A stretch of 64,000 nucleotides of DNA from Hypomesus transpacificus (GCF_021917145.1 NC_061077.1:7933298-7997297); one strand, 5' to 3'; positions 1-13,593 are shown, numbered from the stretch's first letter. Made by a program: numbers and translations. Notes: generated from the letters alone by a model not told the origin.

Positions 1-3000
1 ATTATCAACGACTTTATTCCCTGCCCTGATATCGTCCTCCAGGGAAAACGCTATTTTCCCGGCCTTGCAAAAACTTATTTTATCAATTCCACTACAATAA
101 CGATACTGTATCAGCAGTTACATCTTTTACAAAATATGTATTGAACGTCCGACAACTGTACTAAACATTAGCAAACCCTTGACCCGATCTTACTGTAATA
201 AGCAATATGTAAACAGATGTTCTGATACAAAGAAATCCATAACAAACTGAGAAGCATGACAATGTTGTCTAGTCTCCCCTTTTAAGGTACCACAGTAACA
301 GTTCACTTACATCCAAATGCAACAATTACCATAGCATGTCGTGTGTCAAGCTCAGTGTTTTCTATACTCTGTGGCCACAAGGTCAATTGAACGAGATCAT
401 GTTAAACATGCAAAGATAGCATCATATTATACACACAAAAGATGCACTGCTTGTGGGTGTTGCATACTATGTTTTGTCTTATTCCAATTTGATTCCCAAG
501 TTGCATTCAATTTGCAAGTAGTAATATTTATGTATTTTCATTTATATCATATATTCTTTTAATCTGTCTGTTATATCAATCCAACTGTAGAATTGTAGTA
601 TTCACACTACCTTTATAGTTATACAAGTTGTTGTGTCTCAACAATATATAAAAACTGAGACTTGCTGCATGTTTAGGATGCAGAATTGCTTACTTTGTTC
701 AAGCCCTAAAATCTGTCTAACTTTTTTCAAAGCAACAGTTGTTGTCAAGCTACCCAGTCCACAGTGCTGGTTTCCCCTGTGAACAATACGGTCTGTCAGC
801 AGGAACCACTGTTTTCTCATTCCTGAAGAGGATATGGCCAAGAAACAGGAAGTTGTCTGAAAACAGCACTGTTTTAGACACTGTGACTGTGACTAAAACC
901 TAACTTGAATCTAAAGTAGCTGAATATGCAATAGGAAACAAAGACGTTGACTTCCAAGCCACAAGTCAACAACCACATTAGTAACAAAGTGACAGTTTCA
1001 CAGTTTTAACGCCATTGGCTTTGTTGCCATAAAAAGCCGTGATATCTGTTTTTCTCCCAATTCACATGTAAGTGTACCATCGCTGGCTCACCTAGAGTTC
1101 TAGATGTACAGATGTTTGTCCTGGATAGTCCTTACCCAGTCTGGAGGTCTGAGGGCAGTCACATGGTGACAGTGTAATCCTCTCTCACATGCAGACGTTG
1201 AGTCTTCCTACTGAGCCCCTGTCAACCTTGTGACTTACTTCAGAAAGAGTACAATCACATGCAATCACAAACAAATACATACACACATTAACTTTTTAAA
1301 TACTTACATTTAAACATAGTATACTACATGTTTACATGCTTCAAGTTAGGATATTTTGTGCCCCACGTACATACTGTCTTTCTTTCAACATGGACAGAAA
1401 TAAGAGCATATAGATATAGTACTTAAACATGTGTGCATACATCTCATTTTAGTGTTATTCAGGAAAAGGCCCTGACACTACCTAGGAACAACTTTCACTT
1501 GCTTATCTGTGTTTTGGTGACTAATGCTTTAAAGAGAGCATGCAAGGTTTAATCCCATATTACTGGAGTTAAATCATGTGAGCATCTGACTCTCCCACAA
1601 TGCCAAGAAGAGGCTCATGGCAGCACTCAGAAATAAACAGGCTTGATAATACTGGAGATAAGAGTGGACTATAATGTCATGTAAATCTTCATCCTGGCAT
1701 GGGTCATGGTATGACATTGGAGAGGAGATACAATGTGCGAGGGAAGCTCCAGTGAGACTAAATCCCCTTTCTTGTCAGGCCAATTTTGTAAACTGGATCC
1801 TCTTGGCAGAAGCTTATAGCCAAACTTTGTGAACCATTCTAAACGTTACCCTTTCTTACATAATACCTGGTCCAACAAAGTTGCAGCAGATACACATTTA
1901 ATCTACGGCGCTTCACAGGGGATAATACAGTCTCAATACAGTCAAGTCTCAAATGACAATGATTGAAAAAACAAAATCATTATTATTGGCGGCATGGTTG
2001 AGGGTCAAAATTATGTTAGGATTTTGTGAGGGAACATGAAAGGTAAGTTATTACTGTGACATAAGCCATAAAGTGTAAAGGTCAGTGATAAGTGTGTTTG
2101 TGTGTCTGAGAGAAAGAAAGAATGGGAACAGAGATCGAAAACATAAAAGAAAAAGAGTGAGGTTGAGACTGATAGTTTGCTGATCAGTCTGTGGTTCATT
2201 TTAGAGCATTACAGCACTGTATTAAACTCTCCCTGGTGATAATCCTATTTAGCAAATTAAGACATTAACAGTGGTGAATCATGTCTACCATCCGTCAGTC
2301 TGTCATGCAGGCACACAGACCCTCAGACTAGGTCACAAGTCAGCTGTATACTGTGAAAAAGGACAAAAGTACATATAATTGACTCTATTTAACTCTAAGG
2401 TGTTACTTGACTCTTGTGTATTTCCTTGTCAGCAGTTTATTTTGATATGTTGTGGTAATTCAGTTGGTAATTCAGTTGATGAGAATCTTCACCTGTGCTG
2501 CATTGACTCCGCTACTTACCTTTTTCTGTGATACCTACCAGAAGTTTTCCTGATTCTTAACAGCTTTTACTTGTTATTTTCATGTTCAGACTGTCATTTT
2601 GGATTCAACATTTGTTTTTTGAACTTTTGCCTGTCCTTGGATTCTGACCTGCCTGCCGTCTTTGTACCTGTTTGCTGTGTGAATTACTAAACCCTCACTT
2701 GTAGTTTTTTTGGTCTGCAAGTGGTCTGAGTATCTCCTGCCAGGATTAATATTCACATAGTTCCATTTACAGCCCTGCAAACATGTTTCAGCCTGGATAG
2801 TTGCTTGATGGGAGAAAGTTCAATCCTTTTGTCAGACAACATGACAGATGAAGGATAAGGCACAGCCTTGTATGTTTAAAAAAAAAAATGTCCATTGTAT
2901 TTGTCAGTTCTCAGGGAAACATTAACTCCATTGGATCAGTTGCAGGTGAATGTTAAGGGAGGAATTATAATCAAACAAAGAGTCGTGTCTACTCCCACAC

Positions 3001-5960
3001 AGTGGTGTTGACTACAGAAAAGAAAGACATGAGAAAAATGGGAGAGGTAGTAAATTTCCACTAGCTAACAGTCTTTGGCCCTGTTCAGAAGGCAGCAAGA
3101 CTGTAGATGCAACCAAAGCCACAATCTAGTGTATTCTCAGCCCTTGAGGAGGGTCAGAATATGGATGTAATGTCACATGATAACCTTCTGCATCCAACTC
3201 CAGCAGACCATGGCTTTTACAGTGAACCAGAAAAGGTACAAGGGATGAAACAGGAGTTTAAAGGAACCATTTGTCCCACCCATTGACTGAGGTCTCCTTA
3301 CTGCTCTGTCCCTCAAGGAGAGACGAATGTCACTGTGGCCTCGAGAATGAGTCAGCCTTGTGATGAATCAGAATCCTGGTTGTTTTATTTTACCCTTTAT
3401 AACATTTGACATTAATCATTTTCATGGTATGGTAGGAGTAATCCTCTTCCTCTCTGCTTGGTCCCTGTCTTTGTTGATCTTCATTTTTGCTTCAAAACAC
3501 TAGGAAATTGTTCTGGTAAACAATGGTCTTTAAGAGAATGGTCGAGATGTCAGCGCCCGCTCTTACTGGGCATGATTCATGACCACTGTGAGAAAAATGC
3601 AGTTGTTATTAAAGAACACAATGTCTGTCTAGTGAGGTCATAGCTGCAACATGGGGTTTCTCAAGACAATTGTCTTGTTTTTATTTTGTAATGCAATGTT
3701 ACAAATGATTATGTATCAGTAAATTAATGGTTGGATACAGAGTGGTTGGATAACCAGGGTCTGTTAATTGAGTTGTTTTTGTCTCATCATCTTATGTTGG
3801 GTGGTATCCATAAAATAGGGAAGCATGAAAATGATGCAGAAATTTGTTGAGGTCTGGTATTCTTGATCCATCAGCTCTTCATGTCCGTTGCCATGGCAAT
3901 TGTTTTACACTTGGAGAGAATGGGAGCATTCAGGAGTGGAGGAATAATATGCAAGGTTCTTTCTTATTATGCCTGAAAAATGCATCAAAATGCATTACTT
4001 GTAACTTTCCAATGAAAACAGAACAGTGTCAGATCGGACATAACACAATGACACACAAAAACGTATTCACCCATCACTTCATTCATTTCTATTTAGAGAA
4101 TATGCGGTATATAGTCTAAGGACGTGAAGCAGTACCGTCATTTTCTGAAAAAAAACAAAAAAAAACAATTATAAGGGTATGCTTAAGCCTCATAAAGATT
4201 CCCTTGTCTCGCCGTATTATAAGACGACAAACTGAACTTTCCCATCACCTTTGAGCCCAGAACCAGGAAGTTGCTTAGAAACAACTATAAAGAATGTGTA
4301 AAAGCAACTCGCTGGGGTCGTAACAAATTGTGTTGTTTACTCTCGTCTTTAGAACATGTAAGCCTTAAAGACTCTTGGAGCACAGCCAAGGATTTGGTCT
4401 TCTGATGGATTGAATTGGTGTTTAGGTTGATATATGCTTCAGTATGTTTTCTCAGCCTTGGCCACAAATTACTCCCTGTTGTGCTTTAAGCCTTTTCTGT
4501 TCCAGACACTACCAAGAAAGTCTTGGAACATTATGATGACATAGATTTTGCCTTACCTCTGTGTTCCTTTGAAATAAGAATGAAGCCTTTGTGGGGAAAC
4601 ATAATGCACTCCCAATGCACACACATACACACACATACAAACCTTGAATTATGCCACCTTAAACAAATAACCATCCTTCACCTCCTGTTGACCTTCTCCA
4701 CACCTTTGTGGGCTCCTGACAAACTACGGCTGAAATGAGAAGGAGACAAGTTACTGGTCGAGTGCCAACATGGACTCCTTCTCATGAGTAGAAAGCCTTG
4801 GTAACAAGGGTAATGTCTTACATTTGCACATACACAAGCTGAATGTCTGTGTCCATGTAATGGTTTTTGCTGATTGACAAACATCTTTACTTCAAGATAA
4901 AGCAGACTTTCAAGATTATCGGGGGATTGGCGCTATCTTGAGGTTCCTGCTGAAACTGCAGAAGTGGCAAACGTCACCATTCTGTCAATGTTAGAGGACG
5001 AATGAATGTCAATCAATTTTAAATACAACTTTAGGATGTAATGAACATAAACTTGTTGTTATTGTTATATTTCATTTCACTACTAAGTTTCTTGGAATTC
5101 CAAAACACTGTTACAGCCAATGGTAACAATATGCAGGATTAAAGCATTAGAAAACCACTATGTCCTCAACCACCTTCTGCCATGTTGGTTTAGGATTTAC
5201 ATATCAGAAATCACTAACATTACAATGGGGAACACAGTGGGTCAGTTAGCTCACCCCACTTAAATTGTACTTCTTAGGGGTCCTCCATTAGACCCCATTG
5301 CAATCGTTAGTATAAAAAAAATTGTTATCCATTGTTACCTGGGTAAATTATGCACTGAATATAAGCTTCCCCTACATCTCACTTTACAGCCAAACAATCT
5401 ATAACTGTTCAGTGGTGACTTTGTGTTTCGATACATATAAAAAATACATTCATATTTTAAGAAATATAAATATATTAGAATGCACCAAAGTGGAATGTTA
5501 GAACCAAACCAGAACTGAGTTAAGATGACCTGTTACCCAGTCAAAATAAATGTTTGTATAATACTTGCATCATGATTGTCATAATTATCAATCATGTATG
5601 CACAGGTGCAACACTGTAAATTAAATACTTGAAATTATCATTTGGGCTGTACTTTATTGTCATGCTGATGCTTTAAGAAGCAGGTAGAGGTTGTACCCGG
5701 AAATCAAATGGGGTAATCCCTGTGGTTCTCAACATGTTGAGACCATGTTGAGCATGGATTACAAATGACATCAGTTTTGTGTAATCAAGTAATGTTAAGA
5801 TATACCAGATTGGAGCTAATTGAGGGTACCCTCACTCTGAAAGCACTTGAGCACATTCATATAAATCTTTTAAACGCAAAGGAACATTTCTCACGTAGAT
5901 TATTTTAGTTTTTGACATTAAAAAAATTACTTATCAAAGGCTTTCTCATTCATTACAAAC
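1..5960. other. Gene-poor stretch, no coding region recognised
   Basis: I see no supported gene in this stretch. Open frames are short, start and stop at random and show no protein family I recognise, and no run of splice-flanked exons can be assembled. It is AT-rich and holds simple repeats, for example a doubled 'gtaattcagttg' near 2455-2480, and one terminal-inverted-repeat element at 5214-5310 that is listed separately. It lies downstream of ABTB1, so it may be intergenic or the intron or UTR of a gene outside the window. Confidence 0.6.
5214..5310. mobile_element. Short terminal-inverted-repeat element, MITE-like
   Basis: The left end (5214-5230, ctaacattacaatgggg) and the right end (5293-5310, reverse complement ctaacgattgcaatgggg) match over 16 of 17 bases with a one-base indel, giving a 97-bp unit with inverted ends. 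There is no coding capacity. I see no clear target-site duplication, so it could be a relic MITE or a chance fold-back. Confidence 0.4.
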
Positions 5961-5977
5961 AATAGAGGAACGGCTGA

Positions 5978-5983
5978 TTTATT
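5978..5983 (-). terminator. Candidate ABTB1 poly(A) signal (AATAAA on minus strand)
   Basis: TTTATT on the plus strand reads AATAAA on the minus strand, about 440 bp downstream of the ABTB1 stop codon. It is a plausible cleavage signal giving a 3'UTR of roughly 450 nt. Other AATAAA-like strings occur in this AT-rich DNA, so the choice is tentative. Confidence 0.35.
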
Positions 5984-6426
5984 TTTCTTTTAAATCAAAA
6001 TGATATTCAGCAATGTAGCTATATATTATCCATACAATACAGAATACATGTATTTATATGATATAGAATACCTTAGTACATATATTATAAATGATACAAT
6101 GTGTATTATATGGGTACTTTATAAAAACATTAGCATGCATTTAAAACTACAAATAATGATTTTGATGATATGACACTCATATTCTGCCAAATTAATTAAA
6201 TAAGATGCTACCTCAGAAGTGCTTTTTGTGGCAAGAGTTTACCACATACTTACAAATTGGTATATTAAATATACTACAACTACAAAATCTGCAGTTTTAT
6301 CCATCAATATTTCTTTTGTTTTATATTTCTGTGTAACTCCCTTTCACAATACAAAACACTTCATAAAGCCTTTCTCCTTCCACACTGGGACCCAATGCAC
6401 ATAAATCCCTGTTTTGGCCTCCCCCT

Positions 6427-9400
6427 TTAGCACTCCAGCCCGATGCTGGACAGAAGACTCTCCAGGGCGTCCAGTTTCTGGTTAGCCTCTTCGATGGCGC
6501 TGAAGGTCTGGACGTTGCTGGCGATGTGGAAGCGGATGTCGTCCACCAGAGGAATGGAGTCTGTCTCGTGTCTGTCCTCTACCGCCCCAGCATCCTCTTT
6601 GATGATCTCAGCAAACTCAACCTGTTCAACCAACTAAGACAAAGAAGAGGTTTAGATGGTAGGTAGAAAATATTGCACTCAACTTTATCCTAAGTATTTC
6701 AGCATCTTTAAACATTCACAGTGGAAACTATTTTTTTGTAAAAACATTTTGTTTAGAAGGATCCCCATTAGCTCTACCCTAAGACAGAGCTACTTTTAGT
6801 GGGGTCCACATATAAGACTTACAGACTAACAACAAACATTTGAAACATACATTACAATACCAATATCTAACATTTAAAACATACATTACATTACAAGCAT
6901 TGTAATGTAACATTGTCTCTACTGGCCTCAGACGAATATGACATGGGTATTCTGCAAAGTTCTAGAGTGTGGTTACAAAGACTCACTGACCTTTTCTATG
7001 ATCTTGGCCATGTATTCTGTACACTGGTCCTCCAGACGGGACAGGTGGAAGAGCCTGGCTGTTTTCCATATGTACACTACGTTGTCCTCACACAGTGTCT
7101 GGGCCAGGGTCTTCCCACACAGGCGCTTCAGGCCCGGGAGCAGGTACATGTCAGCCACACACAGCACATCATACACATTCTCTGTAGTCAGCTGGACATA
7201 CACACACACAAGACGGACATCACAATCAGACATACTCTGCATGATATACTCTGAAAGCAACAAGGCAGTAATTAATATCTGATCTAGGTAAAGCTTTGTG
7301 GTTGTGAAGGCCAACTAACGTCTGTGTCATCGCTGTAGATGTAGTAAAGGAGGCAGATAAAGATGTTGTGGGGGATGTTGTGGAGTGTGAGAACTGGGGT
7401 GCTGGGCTGGGATTGCATCATTTCTCCCTCACTGAAGTGGTCCTCCAGCAAGGCTTTGAAATAGTCACTACGTCCACAGAAAAAAGCCTAGACACAGACA
7501 TGTAGGTGAGGAGTGGAAATAATCAGTTTATGATATGATGTGTCATATCCAATGTGCCGTGCTCTCTGTAATAGCACACAATGCATACCTTATGACACAG
7601 GAAATTAAAACTTTCAACCCGGAAGCATATGTCAGCGTAATCAGGGAAGTTGTCGATTCTGTTAAAGGGAAGCTCACCAAATCCAACCTGGAGAAAAAAA
7701 CAAAACAAGGACCATATACTCCAATGAGAAAACATTACATTTTACATTTGTAATATATTTAATAACTTCAAAATCAATATATGTGGATGCTGTTTTATTT
7801 ACATTATAGGCAAATGAAGCACATGCAAGTGTTAACACATAAAAAAAACATTATCCCGGAGAATTACAGCTTGCCAACTCATTAAATTATTCCCCTCAAA
7901 TGCCCAACAAACAACTCCAGTGACTTTGGATTGTGTATGCTTAATTGTCATCATGCACACACAATTGCTAATGAAAGGTCACAGTCATGATAGCAATCTT
8001 ACTCTGAGCTGTGACGGGACAGCACAGTCTGCCAGCAGTGCCATTTCCCCCTGAAGCTGGCAGTTCTGAGGCTCCAGAGTGAGCACCTTCACACAGGTTC
8101 CAGGCTTATTGGACACTACGGGAGCCAGAGAATCACCACATAAATCCTCACACACGCCTGTAAAAGGTACTTTAACAGAAAAAAAAGCAGTTGGGGGGAC
8201 GGGCTTACCAAACCCATAAACCTGTTTGCATTTGCTCTCCAGTTCGTCAATAAGGTCTACCATTTTGCACTGCTTGGCCAGTCGTTTGCAGTCCTCAACA
8301 TGGCTCACATCAATATCCATACGTCCTTAACATGGATATAATAAGACAGAGTCAGAAATATGGCACTGCAAATATAGTTAGACCACATCAAACTGGAAAA
8401 AAAGCAGCTTTACAGATCCTTTGGTAGAGTCTTACCTGTGTAAATATATTGCAGGATGGCCCCAAATGCTGCCGGGTTGATCTGAAACAGGCAATATTTA
8501 CATACATAAACTTTTTAGCATACCAATGCTAAAATGATTATTATAGAAAATTATAATTTCATTGCGATTCAATATAAATCCAATGATTAATAATACCAGT
8601 AATACTATATGATAACAATGTTTTTAAAGATCAACAAAACGCAGTCATGCCATTCAAGGGGAGGCTGATGTAACATGACACCTACCAGTGGATGTTTGAG
8701 GGCGATCATGTTCTTCCCGTTCCATTTGGTCTCAAACATGGCAGAGAAGTACTCGGAGCGGGCACTGAGCACACAGCGGTGAGCATGGAACGTCTCGCCA
8801 TGAACCAGGAACGTGACATCACTGAACTGACCTTGCTCCAGCAGCCTGAGTACAGAAAGATGGAATGGGATGTGTGTGTGTGTGAGAGTGATTGAGTAAG
8901 AGAAATAGAGAGTAATCAGGGTTGAGGATGATGGGAAAAACTGCCAACCTGCCAACCACAGACTTGAGAAGTTTTTTATATAACAAGGGGGCCTTAACTC
9001 CTTACATGTTTAGAAAGTGGTCATAATAGTCCCGCTGCATGGTTTTGGCTGTGATACACTTGTACTCCTTGAGCAGACGTCGGATGGAGTCATTCAGAGA
9101 GCCATACATACACCTCTCACCATCAAACGTGTTGGCTTCACACTTTGCTCCTGTATGTAAAGAAGAATCCATTATTTCACCTTTTCGTGTACCCTCTCAT
9201 TTATACTTAACATTTTTGGCATTGCCCAAAAATTGCACCATCTTTTGTATATAGGTTTCCAACTTACCATTAGCCAACATGTACTGGACTAGTTCCTCAT
9301 GGCCACAGAGACAGGCATAGTAGCTGTGGAACCAAAGTGGTGTAATTAAACAAACATTAAAGGTTAGTAACCATAAATAGTTAGCAACCCAACAGGTTTA

Positions 9401-10019
9401 CATGCTAAATTTAACAATCTATGCAGCTGACAGTTGACTTATGATGATGCATCCTCTGACAATGATACTTACAGTGGGGTGCTGTCCCATTTATCCCTTA
9501 CATTGAGTTCCACATCTCTTTGTTCAACAAGGTACCTGTAACAAAAAAAACAATAACTACAATAGCTGCAAACATAGAAAACCCTTAGTCTCAACAAGTT
9601 TACTAACCATCCACAATAATTCAAAGCTTGTGAGCAGAAATCTAGTGAATAGATACTTATTAGATCAAACAAATCCTATGTCGTAACTCTGCCTAACACA
9701 AATTGCAATCATTACTTACTTGGATTTATTTTTTGCAAGTCAGGATGGGACTTATTTAAAACTTGACCTACTTAACTAGTGTATGTAGCCTACTTAACTA
9801 GCATGACAGTATGCATGCTAGCTACAAACATACTTTTGTGAAACATAGCAAAGCCAGCTAGCTACAATTCTTACTTGAAAAGTTAACACAAACCAAAATG
9901 ATTGTTATGCAATTGGCACACATATTAGCTAGGTAGCTCCAAACCAACAAAGCATAAATATACCTGACTCTCCAAATGTCGCCCTTTCTGCAACTTGTAA
10001 ACAAATCGTATGCGTCCAT
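6427..10019 (-). CDS. abtb1: Ankyrin repeat and BTB/POZ domain-containing protein 1
   Basis: Twelve coding exons on the minus strand: 10019-9964, 9535-9473, 9323-9268, 9150-9006, 8845-8686, 8481-8436, 8325-8209, 8115-8003, 7687-7589, 7487-7320, 7191-6991 and 6633-6427. All introns are GT-AG, and the joined frame is 1431 nt, giving 476 aa (the human protein is about 478). The start reads MDAYDLFTSCRKGDIW. N-terminal ankyrin repeats (about residues 1-100, including YLVEQRDVELNVRDKWDSTP) are followed by BTB1 (from about 107, FSDVTFLVHGETFHAHRCVL), BTB2 (from about 255, ICFRVESFNFLCHK) and the tail ending in LESLLSSIGLEC. Family members (BPOZ) act as cytoplasmic or nuclear adaptors for CUL3-type ubiquitin ligation and were described as growth-suppressive mediators of PTEN signalling. 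It lies head-to-head with ICMT, about 1.3 kb between start codons. Confidence 0.96.
6759..6910. repeat. Fold-back and short tandem repeat element in ABTB1 intron 11
   Basis: 6759-6808 can fold on itself: ggatccccattagctct faces agagctacttttagtggggtcc. It is followed by two imperfect copies of a roughly 30-bp unit containing aaacatacattaca (6833-6890) and then a perfect 10-bp stem (6886-6895 ttacattaca, loop agcat, 6901-6910 tgtaatgtaa). This looks like a decayed non-autonomous repeat. The class is not recognised. Confidence 0.45.
9770..9955. repeat. TAGC/GCTA-rich low-complexity DNA, ABTB1 first intron
   Basis: The stretch between ABTB1 exons 1 and 2 contains repeated ctagc/gctagctac words (around 9817, 9853 and 9928). 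Similar clusters occur beside the starts of ICMT, RPL22 and RCC2. No function can be read from sequence. Confidence 0.5.
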
Positions 10020-11340
10020 CTCCGCAACGTTTTAGAATCTCTGTAATGCATTGAATCGGCCTGTCTAGTGGACAGGTGAAAGGTAAATAGTGAACTTGGC
10101 TACAAAAAAAACAATTATTCGTTTTAAGGGTGAGTTTAGCTAATGTGTTGATCGCTAGTTTCATGGATTTTTGGCTGACGTTGGTTGACGCGTCTATTAA
10201 CAAGTCAGGTGACTAGACGAGGGCGGATCCAAAACAATCTGTTTTCCGGTGTTGTGCCATCAGATGCATGGCTTCCATGAGAGGCAACCCCTCGCGGGGG
10301 GAGCGAGCGCGAACCACTCGGAATCAAAGTGAAGGATTTCACTTGATATCGCAACCAAACGGAGGGGAGACAGATGTCTTATTGTCTCACAGTATACTTT
10401 CTTTGTTATAGAATTCAAGAGAAGAATGTCTGTTATCTGTGTAAATAACATATGTCATTTTCATCACAAAATCCTTAAAACTCGTCATTCAAACCGTATA
10501 GTAACGAACGCAAACCAACATTCTTGCTCCACGACATCACATTCTGAGGAAATATATCACAGCTATGATTACCAAAAGAAATGCATTTTGTTTAGCAGGT
10601 TCAAAGTATTTCATGTCTCTTCATACTAATGTATAGGTTCAAAGGCATGCAGGTCTGCCAACCCCCCCCCCCCCCCCCGCCCCCCAAGCGACATTTCACG
10701 TATGTTTGTATTAATTCTTGTCACGAAATGCACCCCCTGCTAACTCTGACTAGGAAAGTGTTACATGCCTGAAACTTACTTTGGTTACTCATATTAGTCC
10801 CCTGAGTGTAAGAATAATTTAATGCTGGGATATACGGAATGGGGGGGTGGATTACAGGGCAGGCCTTGTTTTCCGTGTAAATTTCATGCATGTGACACTT
10901 TCCTAATCAGAAATTACAATTTGACACAATTGCTTCAAAGTTGTCAAACTGTCAATCTTGCATTCCTTGAATTACTATCAAAGTCACAGCAAATCTGTTT
11001 GGGTGGATGCTGATGACAGATACCTTTAAAGTGTACCTGCCATGTGTACCTGTCAAACTGCAGGTGTGTTTGTTAGTCAATCTCTAGTAGGCTAACGGTG
11101 AGCCAGTAGAAGTGTGTCGCGGACATAGTTTACACCTAAATGTCAATTTAATTACAGACGTTAGTGGCTAAGCAGAGGCTAAGATCATAGAACTGTAAAA
11201 CTTCAGGACTTTTTTTAAGATACACGCAAAACAACAGCGCGCTCTAGCGTCTCCTTTACAAAATACAAATCTCCCACAATAACGTCACGTTGGATTGTGA
11301 AAGGTCGCGAGAACTCACTAGAGATTGCAAGATTTTCAAC
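10020..11340. promoter_or_regulatory. Divergent ABTB1/ICMT intergenic (bidirectional promoter) region
   Basis: The two start codons are 1.3 kb apart and point away from each other. CpG-containing patches lie at about 10215-10320 (ctcgcggggggagcgagcgcg), on the ABTB1 side, and about 11225-11300 (agcgcgctctagcg), on the ICMT side. Between them is a 17-C run at 10662-10678 followed by gcccccc. No TATA box is evident. Transcription starts cannot be placed. Confidence 0.5.
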
Positions 11341-13469
11341 ATGGCAGTCAGTAAGTTGGTTTTAGAGGGAAGAATAAGTATTATAAGCTTTACCTTAGGA
11401 CTCGGTGTGGTTATAATTCCCCTTATCAGAACATTCTTTGGACATCTTGACTGGGTATTTGACTATCTTACAGAAACAAGGGGGAAAATAGCTATTTCTG
11501 TGTACATAGCTGTTATCAATGGCCTCTTACTGATCATATACAAGGGACCTCTTTATAAGGTAAGCATACCTAGCTAAATATTAACCTGTTTTCAAGCTAC
11601 ATTTTCAAACATCAACGTGCCGCACTTCGAAAATGTATTGCTTGCCGGCTACTAGTTTAACGTAATAACGTAGCTAGGGTAGGTACCTTAGTGAGGGCTA
11701 ATCCCATTATTTGAATAGGATAGAGACAGCTGTCAACATGATGAGCTAAAGATAGAGGTGTTAACCAAATGACTAGCTTAGGCTGTTGTTGTTAACGTAT
11801 TCTGGATTTAAACCAAATTGTTGGTACCTGGTTGGCATAATGGGTGGGCTTTATAATTTTTTTTACTGCTATACACATCTAGCATGTGTGTTGCTAGTGG
11901 GTAAATGCTCTCTTTAGCTGGGTACATTCAACTTTACTTCCTGTTCCCGTAGGTTGCTGTAAGAGCATGCTTCCTTGGTTTTACATTTGGGTGTGGCTTG
12001 ACAATAAGCTGTTCCCAGACGACATGGACACATTTTGGCTGGTATGTAAACAAACAATCTACACACACACACAGAGAATATATATTGTATCAGCATTGTA
12101 GTGTTGATAATGTATCAGTGCCATTAATACCTCAACATTGCAGTAATGTAATGTTGGTACTTCCAGGCAATGGAAATGTGAGATGCTAAGAGTGTCGGAG
12201 AGAATTTCCACTAATGCACTTGTATGATTGCAGGTACATGTGCTCCCTATCTTTCTTCCACTACTCTGAGTACTTGGTAACAGCCATAATTAACCCTCGT
12301 AGTCTGTCCCTGGACTCCTTCCTGCTCAACCACAGTGTGGAGTACACCTTGGCTGCTGTGTCCTCATGGGTGGAATTCACCATAGAGAAGCTGACTGTAC
12401 CAGGTAACTTTAGGGCAATACTAATTTCCATTTTTATTAATCAACTAAACATTGCTTTCAGTTGCGCTGGTTAGGTCTTTGTAGTTGTTTACAACTAGAA
12501 GTATATGCATGGAAAGTATGTCAATTTCCTTATTTCATTTTGAGCAAATATGACCATAGAAAAGTATGGAATTTCCATTTGTGTCATAAGTCAGTCGGTG
12601 TGCTTGATTTTCTTTCATGTCAACAACCATCTATAACTTAGTGACATCATTCAGACTCTACTCATCTCATTTACCAAGATGTTTATGTTGAACTGATGGA
12701 TCCTCTTGGTGGCGTGGAGAGACAGGTCCTGTTGACACTACAGTGGAAAGAATCCCTCTATTGCAAATCTCGCACTGCGTTCATTGATATTCTTCTTTCT
12801 CAGAGCTGAAGCAGCAGACCTGGGTCAGTGTGGTGGGACTTCTGATGGTGATGTGTGGGGAGGGCCTGCGCAAGTCTGCCATGCTGACTGCCGGCTCCAA
12901 CTTCAACCACATAGTCCAGAACGAGAAGGCCCAGAGCCACGTGCTGGTCACCACCGGGGTGTACTCCTTTTTCAGACACCCCTCCTACGTGGGCTGGTTC
13001 TATTGGAGCATTGGCACACAGGTGTGGCTACCAGGCTAATTGATATGCTTTGTCATACCACCAACCATCTCACACAAACTGTCCATTATGACAATGTCAA
13101 GTTCAGATTTATCGCTGGATGTCAAAGGCCTGCTCTTATTGGTTATATGAACTTGAGTCATTCTCTACCTCCATTGAAAAATATGCCACAAAATAAACTA
13201 ACGGAACCTTTCCCCCCAACATTTCAACAGTGAACCATTAAACAATGTTCACTATTAATTATATTTTCAATTATTTTATGTTTCAGGTGATGTTGTGCAA
13301 TCCAGTTTGCATAGCGGGATATACACTAGCTAGTTGGCGCTTCTTCCGTGAACGTATCGAAGAGGAGGAGATCTCTCTCATACATTTCTTCGGGGAGGAC
13401 TACCTTGAGTACAAGAAGAAGGTGTCTACCGGCCTGCCGTTTATCTCAGGCATACGTGTCGGATCCTAG
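11341..13469 (+). CDS. icmt: Protein-S-isoprenylcysteine O-methyltransferase
   Basis: Five exons: 11341-11559, 11953-12041, 12234-12403, 12804-13021 and 13287-13469. All introns are GT-AG and the joined frame encodes 292 aa (human 284). ICMT methylates the C-terminal prenylated cysteine of CAAX proteins such as Ras, using S-adenosylmethionine, in the ER membrane. Several hydrophobic membrane segments are visible (for example residues 10-30, 50-67 and around 75-100). The isoprenylcysteine methyltransferase core is intact: RHPSYVGWFYW at 217-227 and the C-terminal motif with EEEE, FFGEDYLEYKKKV near 256-278. I chose the ATG at 11341 because it sits in an AACATGG context and matches family length. 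An in-frame ATG at 11290 would add 17 residues with no family counterpart. Confidence 0.97.
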
Positions 13470-13547
13470 GTGAACAAGATGGGTCCTGGACATATAAACA
13501 CGAGCAGTCAGGCACTCTGAGGGGCAGCCCTGGTCAGCGTGTGGCTT

Positions 13548-13593
<46 letters not shown>

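Noticed and set aside
1-66. Possible exon fragment at the window edge (minus strand, preceded by an acceptor-like ttttgcaAG)
   Set aside because: About 60 bases can be read without stop, but there is no second exon, no recognised protein and the window ends. Insufficient evidence.
6913-7282. Two plus-strand frames over ABTB1 exon 11
   Set aside because: Antisense shadows of a strongly supported ABTB1 exon.
11290-11340. Upstream in-frame ATG for ICMT
   Set aside because: The extra 17 residues have no counterpart in the family, and the ATG at 11341 has the better initiation context.
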